A stretch of DNA of 6,146 nucleotides, from contig CBCPNA010000078.1 in NCBI GenBank assembly GCA_965120415.1, positions 1 through 6,146 of the forward strand, given 5' to 3'. The position numbers and the translations under genes are program-made. The notes under the pieces are model-generated. The model was not told the origin of the DNA, ran no database searches, and was given only the letters and a program-made list of their open reading frames with translations. Shown here one piece after another: positions 1-6,146 of this stretch. This stretch comes from CBCPNA01 sp965120415. Lineage in GTDB: Bacteria > Bacillota > Clostridia > Lachnospirales > CAG-274. Each line of letters opens with the position of its first letter. The stretch's first letter is position 1.

Positions 1-158
1 ATATCATCTTTAAAACATTTTAAAAAATAAATACCATTATCTTCTTTTAAAGTCCATTTATTATCTAATAGAGGATTTATAAAAAAATCTTCATTACAAT
101 CAAAATATTTATTTAATGCATTTTTAGAATTTATAAAGTTTTTAATAATATCTTTCAT
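1..158 (-). CDS. Hypothetical protein, N-terminal part (runs off left edge)
   Basis: An open frame begins with ATG at 158 and reads leftward for 52 codons without a stop before leaving the window. It starts MKDIIKNFINSKNALNKYF and continues with an aromatic-rich stretch containing the pieces NKWTLKEDNGIYFL. The visible part is Lys/Asn/Asp/Phe-rich and looks like a soluble cytoplasmic protein. It has no signal peptide and no clear membrane segment. The start is well supported: TAGGAG lies 6 bases upstream and overlaps the uvrA stop codon, and the intergenic gap is only 9 bases, so the gene probably belongs to the uvrBA transcript and may be translationally coupled to uvrA. Base composition resembles the neighbours. 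I do not recognise the family and propose no function. Operon position suggests co-expression with excision repair, which does not prove a repair role. Confidence 0.75.
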   Translation of the reverse strand, partial: MKDIIKNFINSKNALNKYFDCNEDFFINPLLDNKWTLKEDNGIYFLKCFKDD

Positions 159-164
159 ATATTT

Positions 165-170
165 CTCCTA
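165..170 (-). promoter_or_regulatory. Ribosome binding site overlapping the uvrA stop codon
   Basis: Read on the minus strand, TAGGAG at 170-165 contains the uvrA TAG stop as its first three bases and a near-ideal AGGAG Shine-Dalgarno core. A 6-base spacer separates it from the ATG at 158. Ribosomes finishing uvrA therefore sit on the initiation region of the next gene, an arrangement typical of translational coupling. It fixes the start of the partial downstream gene. Confidence 0.8.
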
Positions 171-2999
171 ATTTGTATTTTTTAAAAGTGGTTTTAAATA
201 TTTAGCAGTGTAAGAATCTTTTTGTTTAATAATTTGTTCTGGTGTACCTTTTGCTATTATTTTGCCCCCAAGGTTGCCCCCTTCAGGACCTAAATCTATT
301 ATATAATCGGCTGTTTTTATAACATCTAGATTATGCTCTATAACAACAACAGAGTTGCCTGCGTCTACAAGCTTTTGTATTATATCGGTAAGTTTGTGTA
401 CATCGTATGTATGTAGCCCTGTTGTTGGTTCGTCTAATACATAGATTGTTTTGCCTGTTGATTTTTTGCTAAGCTCTGTAGCAAGCTTTACACGCTGTGC
501 CTCGCCCCCAGATAAAGTTGTAGAGGCTTGTCCTAATTTTAAATAAGAAAGCCCAACATCGCATATTGTCTGTAGTTTATCTTTTATTTTTGGTAAGTTT
601 TCAAAAAAAATTAAAGCATCGCCTATAGTCATTTCTAATACATCGGAAATAGTTTTGCCTTTATATTTAACCTCTAAAGTTTCTCTATTATATCTTTTGC
701 CGTTACAAACTTCACAAGGTACATAAACATCGGGTAAAAAGTGCATCTCTATTTTTATAATACCATCACCGCAGCAAGCTTCGCACCGTCCTCCTTTAAC
801 ATTAAAGCTAAATCGTCCTTTTTGAAAGCCACGCACTTTTGCTTCATTTGTATTTGCAAATAATTCTCTTATCATATCAAAAAGCCCTGTGTATGTTGCT
901 GGGTTGGAGCGTGGGGTACGCCCAATAGGGCTTTGGTCTATATTTATTATTTTGTCTAGATGTTCAAGCCCTGTTAAAGATTTAAATTTACCTTGTTTAA
1001 ATCTTGCTTTATTCAATTCTTTTGCAAGAGTTTTGTATAAAATTTCATTAACAAGAGAGCTTTTGCCAGAACCAGATACACCTGTAATACATACAAATAA
1101 ACCAAGAGGTATATCTACATTTATATTTTTTAAATTATTTTCAGAAGCACCTTTTATGCATATTTTTGCATCTGTAACTTTTCTTCTTTCTTTAGGCACT
1201 TCTATTTGTTTTCTTCTGCTTAAATATGCACCAGTTAAAGAATTTTGGCATTTTAAAATATTTTCATACGTTCCAGCAAATACAACCTCTCCTCCATCTT
1301 TTCCAGCTTTAGGGCCTATATCAACTATAAAATCGGACTCTTTCATCGTGTCTTCGTCATGTTCAACAACAATTAATGTATTGCCTAAATTTGTTAAATA
1401 GCGTAATGTTTTTAAAAGCTTATCGTTATCACGCTGATGAAGCCCTATGCTAGGCTCGTCTAAAATGTATAAAACACCAACAAGCCCTGAGCCTATTTGC
1501 GTTGCTAGCCTTATACGCTGGCTTTCTCCCCCGGAAAGGGTAGATGCATTTCTGCTTAAAGAAAGGTAAGAAAGCCCAACATCAACCAAAAAGCCTATCC
1601 TTGCGTTTATTTCTTTTAAAATTTGTTCAGCTATAAATTTTTCTCTTTCTGAAAGAACAAGGCTATTAAAAAAGTCTTGAGCATCTTGTATAGAAAGCTC
1701 TGTTATTTCAGAAATATTTTTGCCGTTTATAGTAACAGCCAAAATTTCTGGCTTTAGCCTTTTTCCTTTACAAGATTTGCAAGGTATATTTACCATATAT
1801 TGTTCAAGTTCTTGCTTTAGTCCGTCGCCTAAATCTTTATATCTTTTTTCTAAATTGTTAACTATTCCTTCAAATTCATATTCATAGCTTTTTAAGCCAT
1901 TAACACCTTGCCATGTTAACTTTATTTTTTCTCCATTTGTACCATACATTAAAATATTTTTTGCTTTTTCGCTTAAATCTTTATAAGGAGTATCTAAAGA
2001 AAAATTGTATTTTAAAGCAAGCTCTTTAATAAGATTTCCAGACATAGAGTTTTGAACGTTGATAGAATTCCAGCCGGTAGCTTTTATAGCGCCATCTTTA
2101 ATAGAAAGCTCTTGGTTAGGTACTATAGCATCAGGATCAAAAATCATTTTAGCTCCAAGCCCCATACAGCTAGGGCAAGCCCCATGTGGGTTGTTGAAAG
2201 AAAAGGAGCGTGGTTCTATTTCTTCTATACTAATGTTACAATCTTCACATGCAAAATTTTGGCTAAAAAGCAAATCTTCTTTATTATCCACATTTACGAC
2301 TATTATACCACCACTTAAAAGCATAGCATTTTCTATAGAATCTGTAAGCCTTTTTTTAATACCATCTTTTATTATAAGCCTATCTATAACTATATCTATA
2401 TTATGTTTTTTTGTTTTTTCTAGCTTTATTTCTTCAGAAAGGTCTATAATATTTCCGTCTATTCTAAGGCGTACATAGCCACTTTTTTTTGCATTTTCTA
2501 TAACTTTTGCATGTTCACCTTTTTTACCTTTAACAACTGGGGCTAATATTTGTATTTTACTTTTTTCTTCTAAATTGCATATTTGGTCGACTATTTGGTC
2601 TATTGTTTGTTTTTTTATTTCTTTTTTGCATTTAGGGCAGTGGGCTATACCTATCCTTGCCCACAAAAGGCGTAAATAATCGTATATTTCTGTTACAGTA
2701 CCGACTGTTGAGCGTGGGTTATTGTTAGTAGTTTTTTGGTCTATTGATATAGCAGGAGAAAGTCCCTCTATATAATCGACATCTGGCTTTTCCATTTGCC
2801 CTAAAAATTGCCTTGCATAAGATGATAAACTTTCTACATAGCGTCGCCTACCTTCGGCATATATTGTATCAAAAGCAAGGCTAGATTTGCCAGAGCCAGA
2901 TACACCAGTTAAAACAACTAGCTTATCACGTGGTATTGTTAAATCTATATTTTTTAAATTATTTTCTTTAGCTCCTTTTATAATTATGTTTTTATGCAT
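168..2999 (-). CDS. uvrA: Excinuclease ABC subunit UvrA (damage-sensing ATPase)
   Basis: UvrA is the ABC-type ATPase of nucleotide excision repair. As a dimer it detects distorted DNA, loads UvrB and then leaves. The 943 residues match the family's usual length (about 940-960). Two ABC modules are visible. Module I has Walker A at 32-40 (GVSGSGKSS, Lys38), signature LSGGE at 488-492 and Walker B with DEPSIGL ending near 520. Module II has Walker A at 640-648 (Lys646), LSGGE at 829-833 and DEPTTGL near 856-862. Zinc-type Cys pairs lie at 121/124, 251/254, 275/278, 407/410, 739/742 and 762/765; the last four residues are the classic C-terminal zinc finger. The start MHKNIIIKGAKENNLKNI fits the family N-terminus, and AAGGA sits 7 bases upstream of the ATG. 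The gene follows uvrB by 15 bases, so the two are cotranscribed. All key motifs are intact. Drug-resistance UvrA paralogues exist, but uvrB linkage and full length favour the repair enzyme. Confidence 0.98.
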   Translation of the reverse strand: MHKNIIIKGAKENNLKNIDLTIPRDKLVVLTGVSGSGKSSLAFDTIYAEGRRRYVESLSSYARQFLGQMEKPDVDYIEGLSPAISIDQKTTNNNPRSTVGTVTEIYDYLRLLWARIGIAHCPKCKKEIKKQTIDQIVDQICNLEEKSKIQILAPVVKGKKGEHAKVIENAKKSGYVRLRIDGNIIDLSEEIKLEKTKKHNIDIVIDRLIIKDGIKKRLTDSIENAMLLSGGIIVVNVDNKEDLLFSQNFACEDCNISIEEIEPRSFSFNNPHGACPSCMGLGAKMIFDPDAIVPNQELSIKDGAIKATGWNSINVQNSMSGNLIKELALKYNFSLDTPYKDLSEKAKNILMYGTNGEKIKLTWQGVNGLKSYEYEFEGIVNNLEKRYKDLGDGLKQELEQYMVNIPCKSCKGKRLKPEILAVTINGKNISEITELSIQDAQDFFNSLVLSEREKFIAEQILKEINARIGFLVDVGLSYLSLSRNASTLSGGESQRIRLATQIGSGLVGVLYILDEPSIGLHQRDNDKLLKTLRYLTNLGNTLIVVEHDEDTMKESDFIVDIGPKAGKDGGEVVFAGTYENILKCQNSLTGAYLSRRKQIEVPKERRKVTDAKICIKGASENNLKNINVDIPLGLFVCITGVSGSGKSSLVNEILYKTLAKELNKARFKQGKFKSLTGLEHLDKIINIDQSPIGRTPRSNPATYTGLFDMIRELFANTNEAKVRGFQKGRFSFNVKGGRCEACCGDGIIKIEMHFLPDVYVPCEVCNGKRYNRETLEVKYKGKTISDVLEMTIGDALIFFENLPKIKDKLQTICDVGLSYLKLGQASTTLSGGEAQRVKLATELSKKSTGKTIYVLDEPTTGLHTYDVHKLTDIIQKLVDAGNSVVVIEHNLDVIKTADYIIDLGPEGGNLGGKIIAKGTPEQIIKQKDSYTAKYLKPLLKNTN

Positions 3000-3014
3000 A
3001 TAATTATCCTTTCT

Positions 3015-5009
3015 TTATATTAATGTTAATTTTTTTAAATATATAATTTTATCTCTTAAAGCAGCTGCTTGTTCAAACATTAAATCTTGAGCAAACTTTT
3101 TCATTTCTTTTTCTTTTTTTTCTATTAATTGTAAAATTTCTTTAGCTGACATAGATTCTGGGTCTTTTTCTAAAGCGCTTGCTTTACCTTTTGTAACAAC
3201 ATTTTCTGTCGCTTTTATTATTTCGTGTACTTTTTTTGTTATTGTTTTTGGTATAATATTATGCTTTTCATTATATTCTTCTTGTAAAAATCTTCTTCTG
3301 TTTGTTTCAGAAATTGCTCTCTGCATAGAATCTGTAACCTCATCAGCATACATAATAACTTTACCATTAGCGTTTCTTGCAGCTCGTCCTATTATTTGTA
3401 TTAAAGATGTTTCAGAACGCAAAAAGCCCTCTTTATCAGCATCTATTATAGCAACTAAAGATACTTCTGGTATATCAAGACCTTCTCTTAAAAGATTTAT
3501 ACCGACTAAAACATCAAAAACATTAAGGCGTAAATCTCTTATTATTTGTAGTCTTTCTAACGTATCTATATCTGAATGCAAATATTTAGTTTTTATACCA
3601 GCTTCTTTTAAATATGTTGTTAAAGATTCTGCCATTTTTTTGGTTAAAGTAGTTATTAGCACTTTTTCATTTTTGGATATAACCTCATTTATTTCTCCTA
3701 TTAAATTATCTATTTGATTTTTAACAGGGCGAACAAAAATTTGTGGGTCTAAAAGTCCAGTTGGTCTTATTATTTGTTCTACAATATTTTCAGAATGTTC
3801 TTTTTCATATTTATTAGGGGTTGCTGTAACAAATAGCATTTGATTTATTTTGCTTTCAAATTCTTCAAATTTTAGAGGGCGGTTATCTAGGGCAGAAGGG
3901 AGCCTAAAGCCGTATTCAACAAGAGTTGTTTTTCTTGATTTATCACCTTCATACATAGCTCTAACTTGCGGTATTGTAACATGTGATTCATCTACAATTA
4001 ATAAAAAATCTTTAGGAAAGTAGTCGATTAATGTATGTGGGGTGCTACCAGCTTCTCTACCAGAAAGATGGCGAGAATAATTTTCTATACCAGAGCAAAA
4101 GCCCATTTCTAAAAGCATTTCTATATCATAGTTTGTCCTCTGTTCAAGCCGACTATATTCTAGCAGTTTTTCTGTATTTTTAAAATATATTAGCCTTTCT
4201 TCTAATTCTTCTTTTATAGTTTTTATAGCAGCTAGCATTTTTTCATTATTTACAACATAATGAGAAGTAGGAAATACTGTTATATGAGTTCTCATACCTA
4301 AAATTTCACATGTTAAAGCGTCTATTTCCAAGATTCTATCTATTTCATCACCAAAAAACTCAACTCTATAAGCAGTATTTGTTGAGCCAGCAGGAAATAT
4401 GTCTAAAATATCTCCTCTTACCCTAAATGTACCCCTTATAAAATTAGTATCATTTCTTGTATATTGTATAGATACTAGCTTTTTTAATATAGAATCTCTA
4501 TCTTTTTGCATACCCGGCCTTAAAGATACAACCATTTCATTATAATCTATAGGGTCACCAAGCCCATATATACAAGATACACTAGCAACTATAATAACAT
4601 CATTTCTTTCAAAAAGGGCTGCTGTTGCAGAGTGTCTTAATTTATCTATTTCTTCATTAATAGATGCATCTTTTTCTATAAAAGTATCTGATTGTGGTAC
4701 ATAAGCTTCAGGCTGATAATAGTCGTAATAGCTTACAAAATATTCTACAGCATTTTTAGGGAAAAACTCTTTAAATTCGTTATAAAGCTGGGCTGCTAAA
4801 GTTTTATTATGTGCCAAAACAAGAGTTGGCTTGTTTAAATTTTGTATAATATTTGCCATAGTAAACGTTTTACCAGAGCCCGTAACGCCCAAAAGGGTTT
4901 GAAATTTTTTACCTTGCTTAAAGCCGTCTGATAGCTTTTTGATAGCAGCTGGTTGGTCACCAGTTGGCTTAAAGCTAGAATTGATTTTAAAAAAATTTTT
5001 TTCTTGCAT
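3015..5009 (-). CDS. uvrB: Excinuclease ABC subunit UvrB (damage-verifying helicase)
   Basis: UvrB receives damaged DNA from UvrA, inserts its beta-hairpin between the strands to verify the lesion, and recruits UvrC for dual incision. The 664 residues are normal (B. subtilis 661, E. coli 673). The superfamily-2 motifs appear in order: Walker A GVTGSGKT at 41-48 (Lys47), motif Ia around 62-75, the DESH box at 340-343, motif III FVTATP at 393-398, motif V NLLREGLDIPEV at 505-516 and motif VI QIIGRAAR at 538-545. The Tyr-rich damage-probing hairpin YYDYYQPEAY is at 94-103. The C-terminal UVR domain, about 624-661 with FEQAAALRD, is the segment that contacts UvrA and UvrC. The ATG at 5009 has GAGGT 4 bases upstream, and the protein begins in the normal family region. 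An ATG at 5020-5018 is out of frame. It is the first gene of the uvrB-uvrA-orf operon and is divergent from spoVT. Nothing is truncated. Confidence 0.98.
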   Translation of the reverse strand: MQEKNFFKINSSFKPTGDQPAAIKKLSDGFKQGKKFQTLLGVTGSGKTFTMANIIQNLNKPTLVLAHNKTLAAQLYNEFKEFFPKNAVEYFVSYYDYYQPEAYVPQSDTFIEKDASINEEIDKLRHSATAALFERNDVIIVASVSCIYGLGDPIDYNEMVVSLRPGMQKDRDSILKKLVSIQYTRNDTNFIRGTFRVRGDILDIFPAGSTNTAYRVEFFGDEIDRILEIDALTCEILGMRTHITVFPTSHYVVNNEKMLAAIKTIKEELEERLIYFKNTEKLLEYSRLEQRTNYDIEMLLEMGFCSGIENYSRHLSGREAGSTPHTLIDYFPKDFLLIVDESHVTIPQVRAMYEGDKSRKTTLVEYGFRLPSALDNRPLKFEEFESKINQMLFVTATPNKYEKEHSENIVEQIIRPTGLLDPQIFVRPVKNQIDNLIGEINEVISKNEKVLITTLTKKMAESLTTYLKEAGIKTKYLHSDIDTLERLQIIRDLRLNVFDVLVGINLLREGLDIPEVSLVAIIDADKEGFLRSETSLIQIIGRAARNANGKVIMYADEVTDSMQRAISETNRRRFLQEEYNEKHNIIPKTITKKVHEIIKATENVVTKGKASALEKDPESMSAKEILQLIEKKEKEMKKFAQDLMFEQAAALRDKIIYLKKLTLI

Positions 5010-5018
5010 ATTAACCTC

Positions 5019-5031
5019 ATTATAGTATAAT
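5019..5031. repeat. Perfect 6+1+6 inverted repeat in the uvrB leader
   Basis: ATTATA and TATAAT flank a single central base immediately upstream of the uvrB ribosome binding site. The symmetry is exact over 13 bases but consists only of A/T, so it could be chance in DNA of this composition. It could also be a small operator or leftover -10-like sequence. No known regulator is recognised. Confidence 0.35.
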
Positions 5032-5068
5032 CAAAAAGTGTCAATAAATAATAATTTACATTAATTAT

Positions 5069-5097
5069 ATTATACCACATAAATCAAATCAAAACAA
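5069..5097 (-). promoter_or_regulatory. Candidate sigma-A promoter with extended -10 for uvrB-uvrA
   Basis: On the minus strand a perfect -10 TATAAT (5074-5069) is preceded directly by TGG, giving an extended -10 element (TGn). Seventeen bases upstream is TTGTTT (5097-5092), a partial -35 that keeps the TTG. Transcription would start near 5062 and give a leader of roughly 50 bases before the uvrB ATG. An extended -10 can compensate for a weak -35. No GAAC-N4-GTTC type LexA/DinR box overlaps it. A second TATAAT at 5069-5064 overlaps and may blur the exact start. Confidence 0.6.
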
Positions 5098-5159
5098 TTA
5101 TTTAAAATATAGGTAAAATAATTATATTTTGCTAAAATTTTTTTTATTAAAACATAATT

Positions 5160-5189
5160 GCATAAAAAGTAAATAGTTGACTAATAATA
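5160..5189 (+). promoter_or_regulatory. Candidate sigma-G (forespore) promoter for spoVT
   Basis: GCATA at 5160-5164 fits all five positions of the B. subtilis sigma-G -35 consensus (GHATR). After exactly 18 bases, AATAATA at 5183-5189 matches six of seven positions of the -10 consensus CATWHTA. Transcription would start near 5196, leaving a leader of about 45 bases. B. subtilis spoVT is known to be sigma-G dependent, so the match makes biological sense. The DNA is very AT-rich, which raises the chance of accidental matches. A TTGACT at 5177-5182 could be a sigma-A -35, but no good -10 lies 16-18 bases downstream. Confidence 0.55.
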
Positions 5190-5226
5190 ACTGTATAAAT
5201 AATTTTTTTATTTTTTACATTAATTT

Positions 5227-5235
5227 AAGGAGGAG
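5227..5235 (+). promoter_or_regulatory. Strong ribosome binding site that fixes the spoVT TTG start
   Basis: AAGGAGGAG contains the full GGAGG core (5229-5233), with 7 bases between the core and the TTG at 5241. The strength and spacing decide in favour of the non-ATG start, which also yields the conserved family N-terminus MKATGIVRRIDDLGRVVIPK. Confidence 0.85.
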
Positions 5236-5240
5236 TTTTT

Positions 5241-5783
5241 TTGAAAGCAACAGGGATTGTTAGACGTATAGATGATTTAGGGCGTGTAGTTATACCTAAA
5301 GAAATAAGAAAAACACTAAGAATTAGAGAGGGCGACCCTTTAGAAATATTTACAGATAGAGAAGGAAAAATTGTTTTAAAAAAATATTCTCCTATAGGAG
5401 AACTTGGCAATTTTGCTAAAGAATATGCAGAAAGCCTAGCACAAAACGCAGGGCATACAACATGCATTATAGATAAAGATCAAATAATAGCAGTTAGCGG
5501 AGGGGGTAAAAAAGAGCTTTTAGAAAAGCATATAAGCAGTAAGCTAGAAAAGGTGATAAATGAAAGAAATACACATATAGCAGATAGAACAGATAGCAAC
5601 TTTATACCTATTACAGAAGACGATGTTAAAACATATAACCATGAGCTTATAGCCCCTATAATTAGCGAAGGGGATGTGATGGGGGCTATTGTATTTCTTT
5701 CAAATGATAAAAAAATGGGGGAAGTGGAAGGTAAGCTTGCCCAAACAGCGGCAGGCTTTTTGGGTAAACAGATGGAAAATTAA
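5241..5783 (+). CDS. spoVT: Stage V sporulation protein T, AbrB-family transcription regulator
   Basis: SpoVT is a DNA-binding regulator made in the forespore. In B. subtilis it adjusts the sigma-G regulon and affects spore coat, germination and outgrowth. The 180 residues match the family (178 in B. subtilis). Residues 1-50 are the SpoVT/AbrB swapped-hairpin DNA-binding domain, with the hallmark RRIDDLGRVVIPKEIRKTLRI at 8-28. Residues from about 55 to 178 form the GAF-like C-terminal domain, with hydrophobic strands such as TTCIIDKDQIIAVSGG and IAPIISEGDVMGAIVFLS. The presence of this C-terminal domain separates SpoVT from AbrB and Abh, which are much shorter. Translation starts at TTG with a strong ribosome binding site, a sigma-G-like promoter lies upstream and an intrinsic terminator follows, so it looks monocistronic. 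It is divergent from uvrB and converges on the GIY-YIG gene. No defect is seen. Confidence 0.95.
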   Translation: MKATGIVRRIDDLGRVVIPKEIRKTLRIREGDPLEIFTDREGKIVLKKYSPIGELGNFAKEYAESLAQNAGHTTCIIDKDQIIAVSGGGKKELLEKHISSKLEKVINERNTHIADRTDSNFIPITEDDVKTYNHELIAPIISEGDVMGAIVFLSNDKKMGEVEGKLAQTAAGFLGKQMEN

Positions 5784-5788
5784 AATAT

Positions 5789-5819
5789 AAAAGCCTCAGC
5801 TTAAAAAGGAGGCTTTTTT
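5789..5819 (+). terminator. Intrinsic terminator of spoVT, probably bidirectional
   Basis: AAAAGCCTC (5789-5797) pairs with GAGGCTTTT (5809-5817) to give a 9-base-pair stem with an 11-base interior that can add a few more pairs (CTT with AAG). The 3' arm runs into six T residues (5814-5819). It begins 5 bases after the spoVT stop. On the minus strand the same stem is followed by TTTTATATTTTA, so it could also stop transcription arriving from the convergent gene at 5911. Confidence 0.9.
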
Positions 5820-5820
5820 G

Positions 5821-5840
5821 TGTTATATAATGATATAACA
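5821..5840. repeat. Perfect 8-bp inverted repeat between convergent genes
   Basis: TGTTATAT (5821-5828) and ATATAACA (5833-5840) are exact reverse complements around a 4-base centre. The element starts just after the spoVT terminator. A weak AT hairpin or a protein-binding palindrome are both possible. It has no adjacent T-tract typical of a terminator. Confidence 0.5.
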
Positions 5841-5855
5841 AAAGAGCTTTTGATA

Positions 5856-5888
5856 TATATTAAAAATACAAATTGCATTTTTAATATA
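5856..5888. repeat. Perfect 12-bp AT-rich inverted repeat downstream of the GIY-YIG gene
   Basis: TATATTAAAAAT (5856-5867) is the exact reverse complement of ATTTTTAATATA (5877-5888), with a 9-base loop. It lies 22 bases beyond the stop codon of the minus-strand gene at 5911, the usual place for a 3' end hairpin. The stem contains no G or C, so it would be weak as an intrinsic terminator. A role in ending or stabilising that transcript is a guess. Confidence 0.5.
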
Positions 5889-5910
5889 AAAAATTTCTAG
5901 ATAATAATAT

Positions 5911-6146
5911 TTATTTATTATCTTCTATAATTTTTAAAGATTGTCTATATTGTTTGGCTTCTGGTATATCTATAAAATTTACTGAAATATCTAAATTCAA
6001 TACATAAGATTGAAGTTCGGCAGTATCTATTTTAAAAAATTCTTTTCTTAAATTTACTCTATTTATAGCTTTATCTTCAAAATATTTATGTAAAGAATTT
6101 TCTAAAGAAGGGGCATCATCAGAAAAAATAATAGCATGAACATCAA
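5911..6146 (-). CDS. C-terminus of a T5orf172/MUG113 GIY-YIG protein, DUF4041-like (runs off right edge)
   Basis: The minus strand is open from the right edge to a TAA at 5913-5911, giving 77 complete C-terminal codons. The fragment begins DVHAIIFSDDAPSLENSLHK and includes the pieces YFEDKAINRVNLRKEFFKID and IPEAKQYRQSL. The pattern VHAxIFSxDAPxLExxLHKxFExxxxNxVNxRKEFF is what I recognise from the end of the T5orf172/MUG113 branch of the GIY-YIG nuclease superfamily, commonly fused behind a DUF4041 region. By family analogy the Glu of SLENSLHK (codon 6102-6100) is likely the metal-binding residue. The GIY and YIG motifs and any N-terminal region lie outside the window, so catalytic competence and full architecture cannot be judged. 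Base composition resembles its neighbours. The biological role of the family is poorly defined; phage and mobile-element contexts occur. Family call from memory, not from a search. Confidence 0.8.
   Translation of the reverse strand, partial: DVHAIIFSDDAPSLENSLHKYFEDKAINRVNLRKEFFKIDTAELQSYVLNLDISVNFIDIPEAKQYRQSLKIIEDNK

Noticed and set aside
889..1401. A 170-codon plus-strand open frame inside uvrA
   Set aside because: It lies antisense to conserved UvrA coding sequence that includes the second Walker A region, has no convincing ribosome binding site, and reads as a Ser/Phe/Leu-rich shadow.
2052..2478. Two overlapping plus-strand open frames inside uvrA
   Set aside because: They are antisense to intact UvrA zinc-finger and linker sequence, without family features of their own.
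1061..2985. Similar DNA stretches near 1061-1160 and 2884-2985 as possible dispersed repeats
   Set aside because: They encode the two homologous Walker A regions and the preceding GAxENNLKNI motif of UvrA, whose two ABC halves are similar by ancient duplication.
5019..5044. TTGACA-N14-TATAAT as the uvrB promoter
   Set aside because: The 14-base spacer is too short and the start would fall within the ribosome binding site; TGGTATAAT at 5077-5069 with 17-base spacing is better.
4835..5080. Minus-strand 81-codon frame overlapping the start of uvrB
   Set aside because: It is out of frame with uvrB and covers its Walker A region; the composition is that of a shifted shadow.
5104..5130. AAAATAT / ATATTTT inverted repeat in the divergent intergenic region
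   Set aside because: It is only 7 A/T pairs with a 13-base loop, as expected by chance in DNA of this composition.
5225..5467. Minus-strand 80-codon frame across the start of spoVT
   Set aside because: It is the antisense shadow of the conserved SpoVT DNA-binding domain.
1..6146. A hidden new multi-gene system, CRISPR array, mobile element or structural RNA
   Set aside because: Both strands are accounted for by conserved genes and short intergenic gaps of 231 bases or less; no spaced repeats, transposase, terminal repeats, tRNA-like cloverleaf or riboswitch-like leader was seen.

Overview
The window is AT-rich chromosomal DNA from a low-GC, endospore-forming member of the Bacillota, most likely a clostridium. 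The evidence is heavy use of A/T-ending codons such as ATA, AAA and TTA, strong GGAGG-type ribosome binding sites, a SpoVT sporulation regulator, and UvrA and UvrB proteins of ordinary Gram-positive type. The species cannot be named from the sequence.

Positions 1-5009 (minus strand) form one apparent operon, read right to left: uvrB, then uvrA, then the start of a small unrecognised gene that runs off the left edge. The gaps are 15 and 9 bases with no terminator between, and the ribosome binding site of the last gene overlaps the uvrA stop codon. UvrA and UvrB are the damage-recognition and damage-verification proteins of nucleotide excision repair. UvrC, which makes the incisions, is not in the window. 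A sigma-A-type promoter with an extended -10 (5069-5097) can be proposed upstream of uvrB. No canonical LexA/DinR box is visible there.

Positions 5010-5240 are a 231-base divergent intergenic region holding the proposed uvrB promoter and, facing the other way, a good match to a sigma-G (forespore) promoter. Downstream of the latter, spoVT (5241-5783, plus strand) starts at TTG behind a strong ribosome binding site and ends in a clear intrinsic terminator (5789-5819). The terminator is symmetric enough to act on both strands.

Positions 5820-5910 are noncoding and contain two perfect AT-rich inverted repeats. From 5911 to the right edge the minus strand encodes the last 77 residues of a protein resembling the C-terminus of T5orf172/MUG113-type GIY-YIG proteins, often found in DUF4041 proteins. 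It converges on spoVT.

Overall this is mostly conserved housekeeping DNA repair plus a sporulation regulator. I found no mobile element, CRISPR array, tRNA or rRNA, and nothing that amounts to a new multi-gene system. The parts least explained are the two partial genes at the edges.
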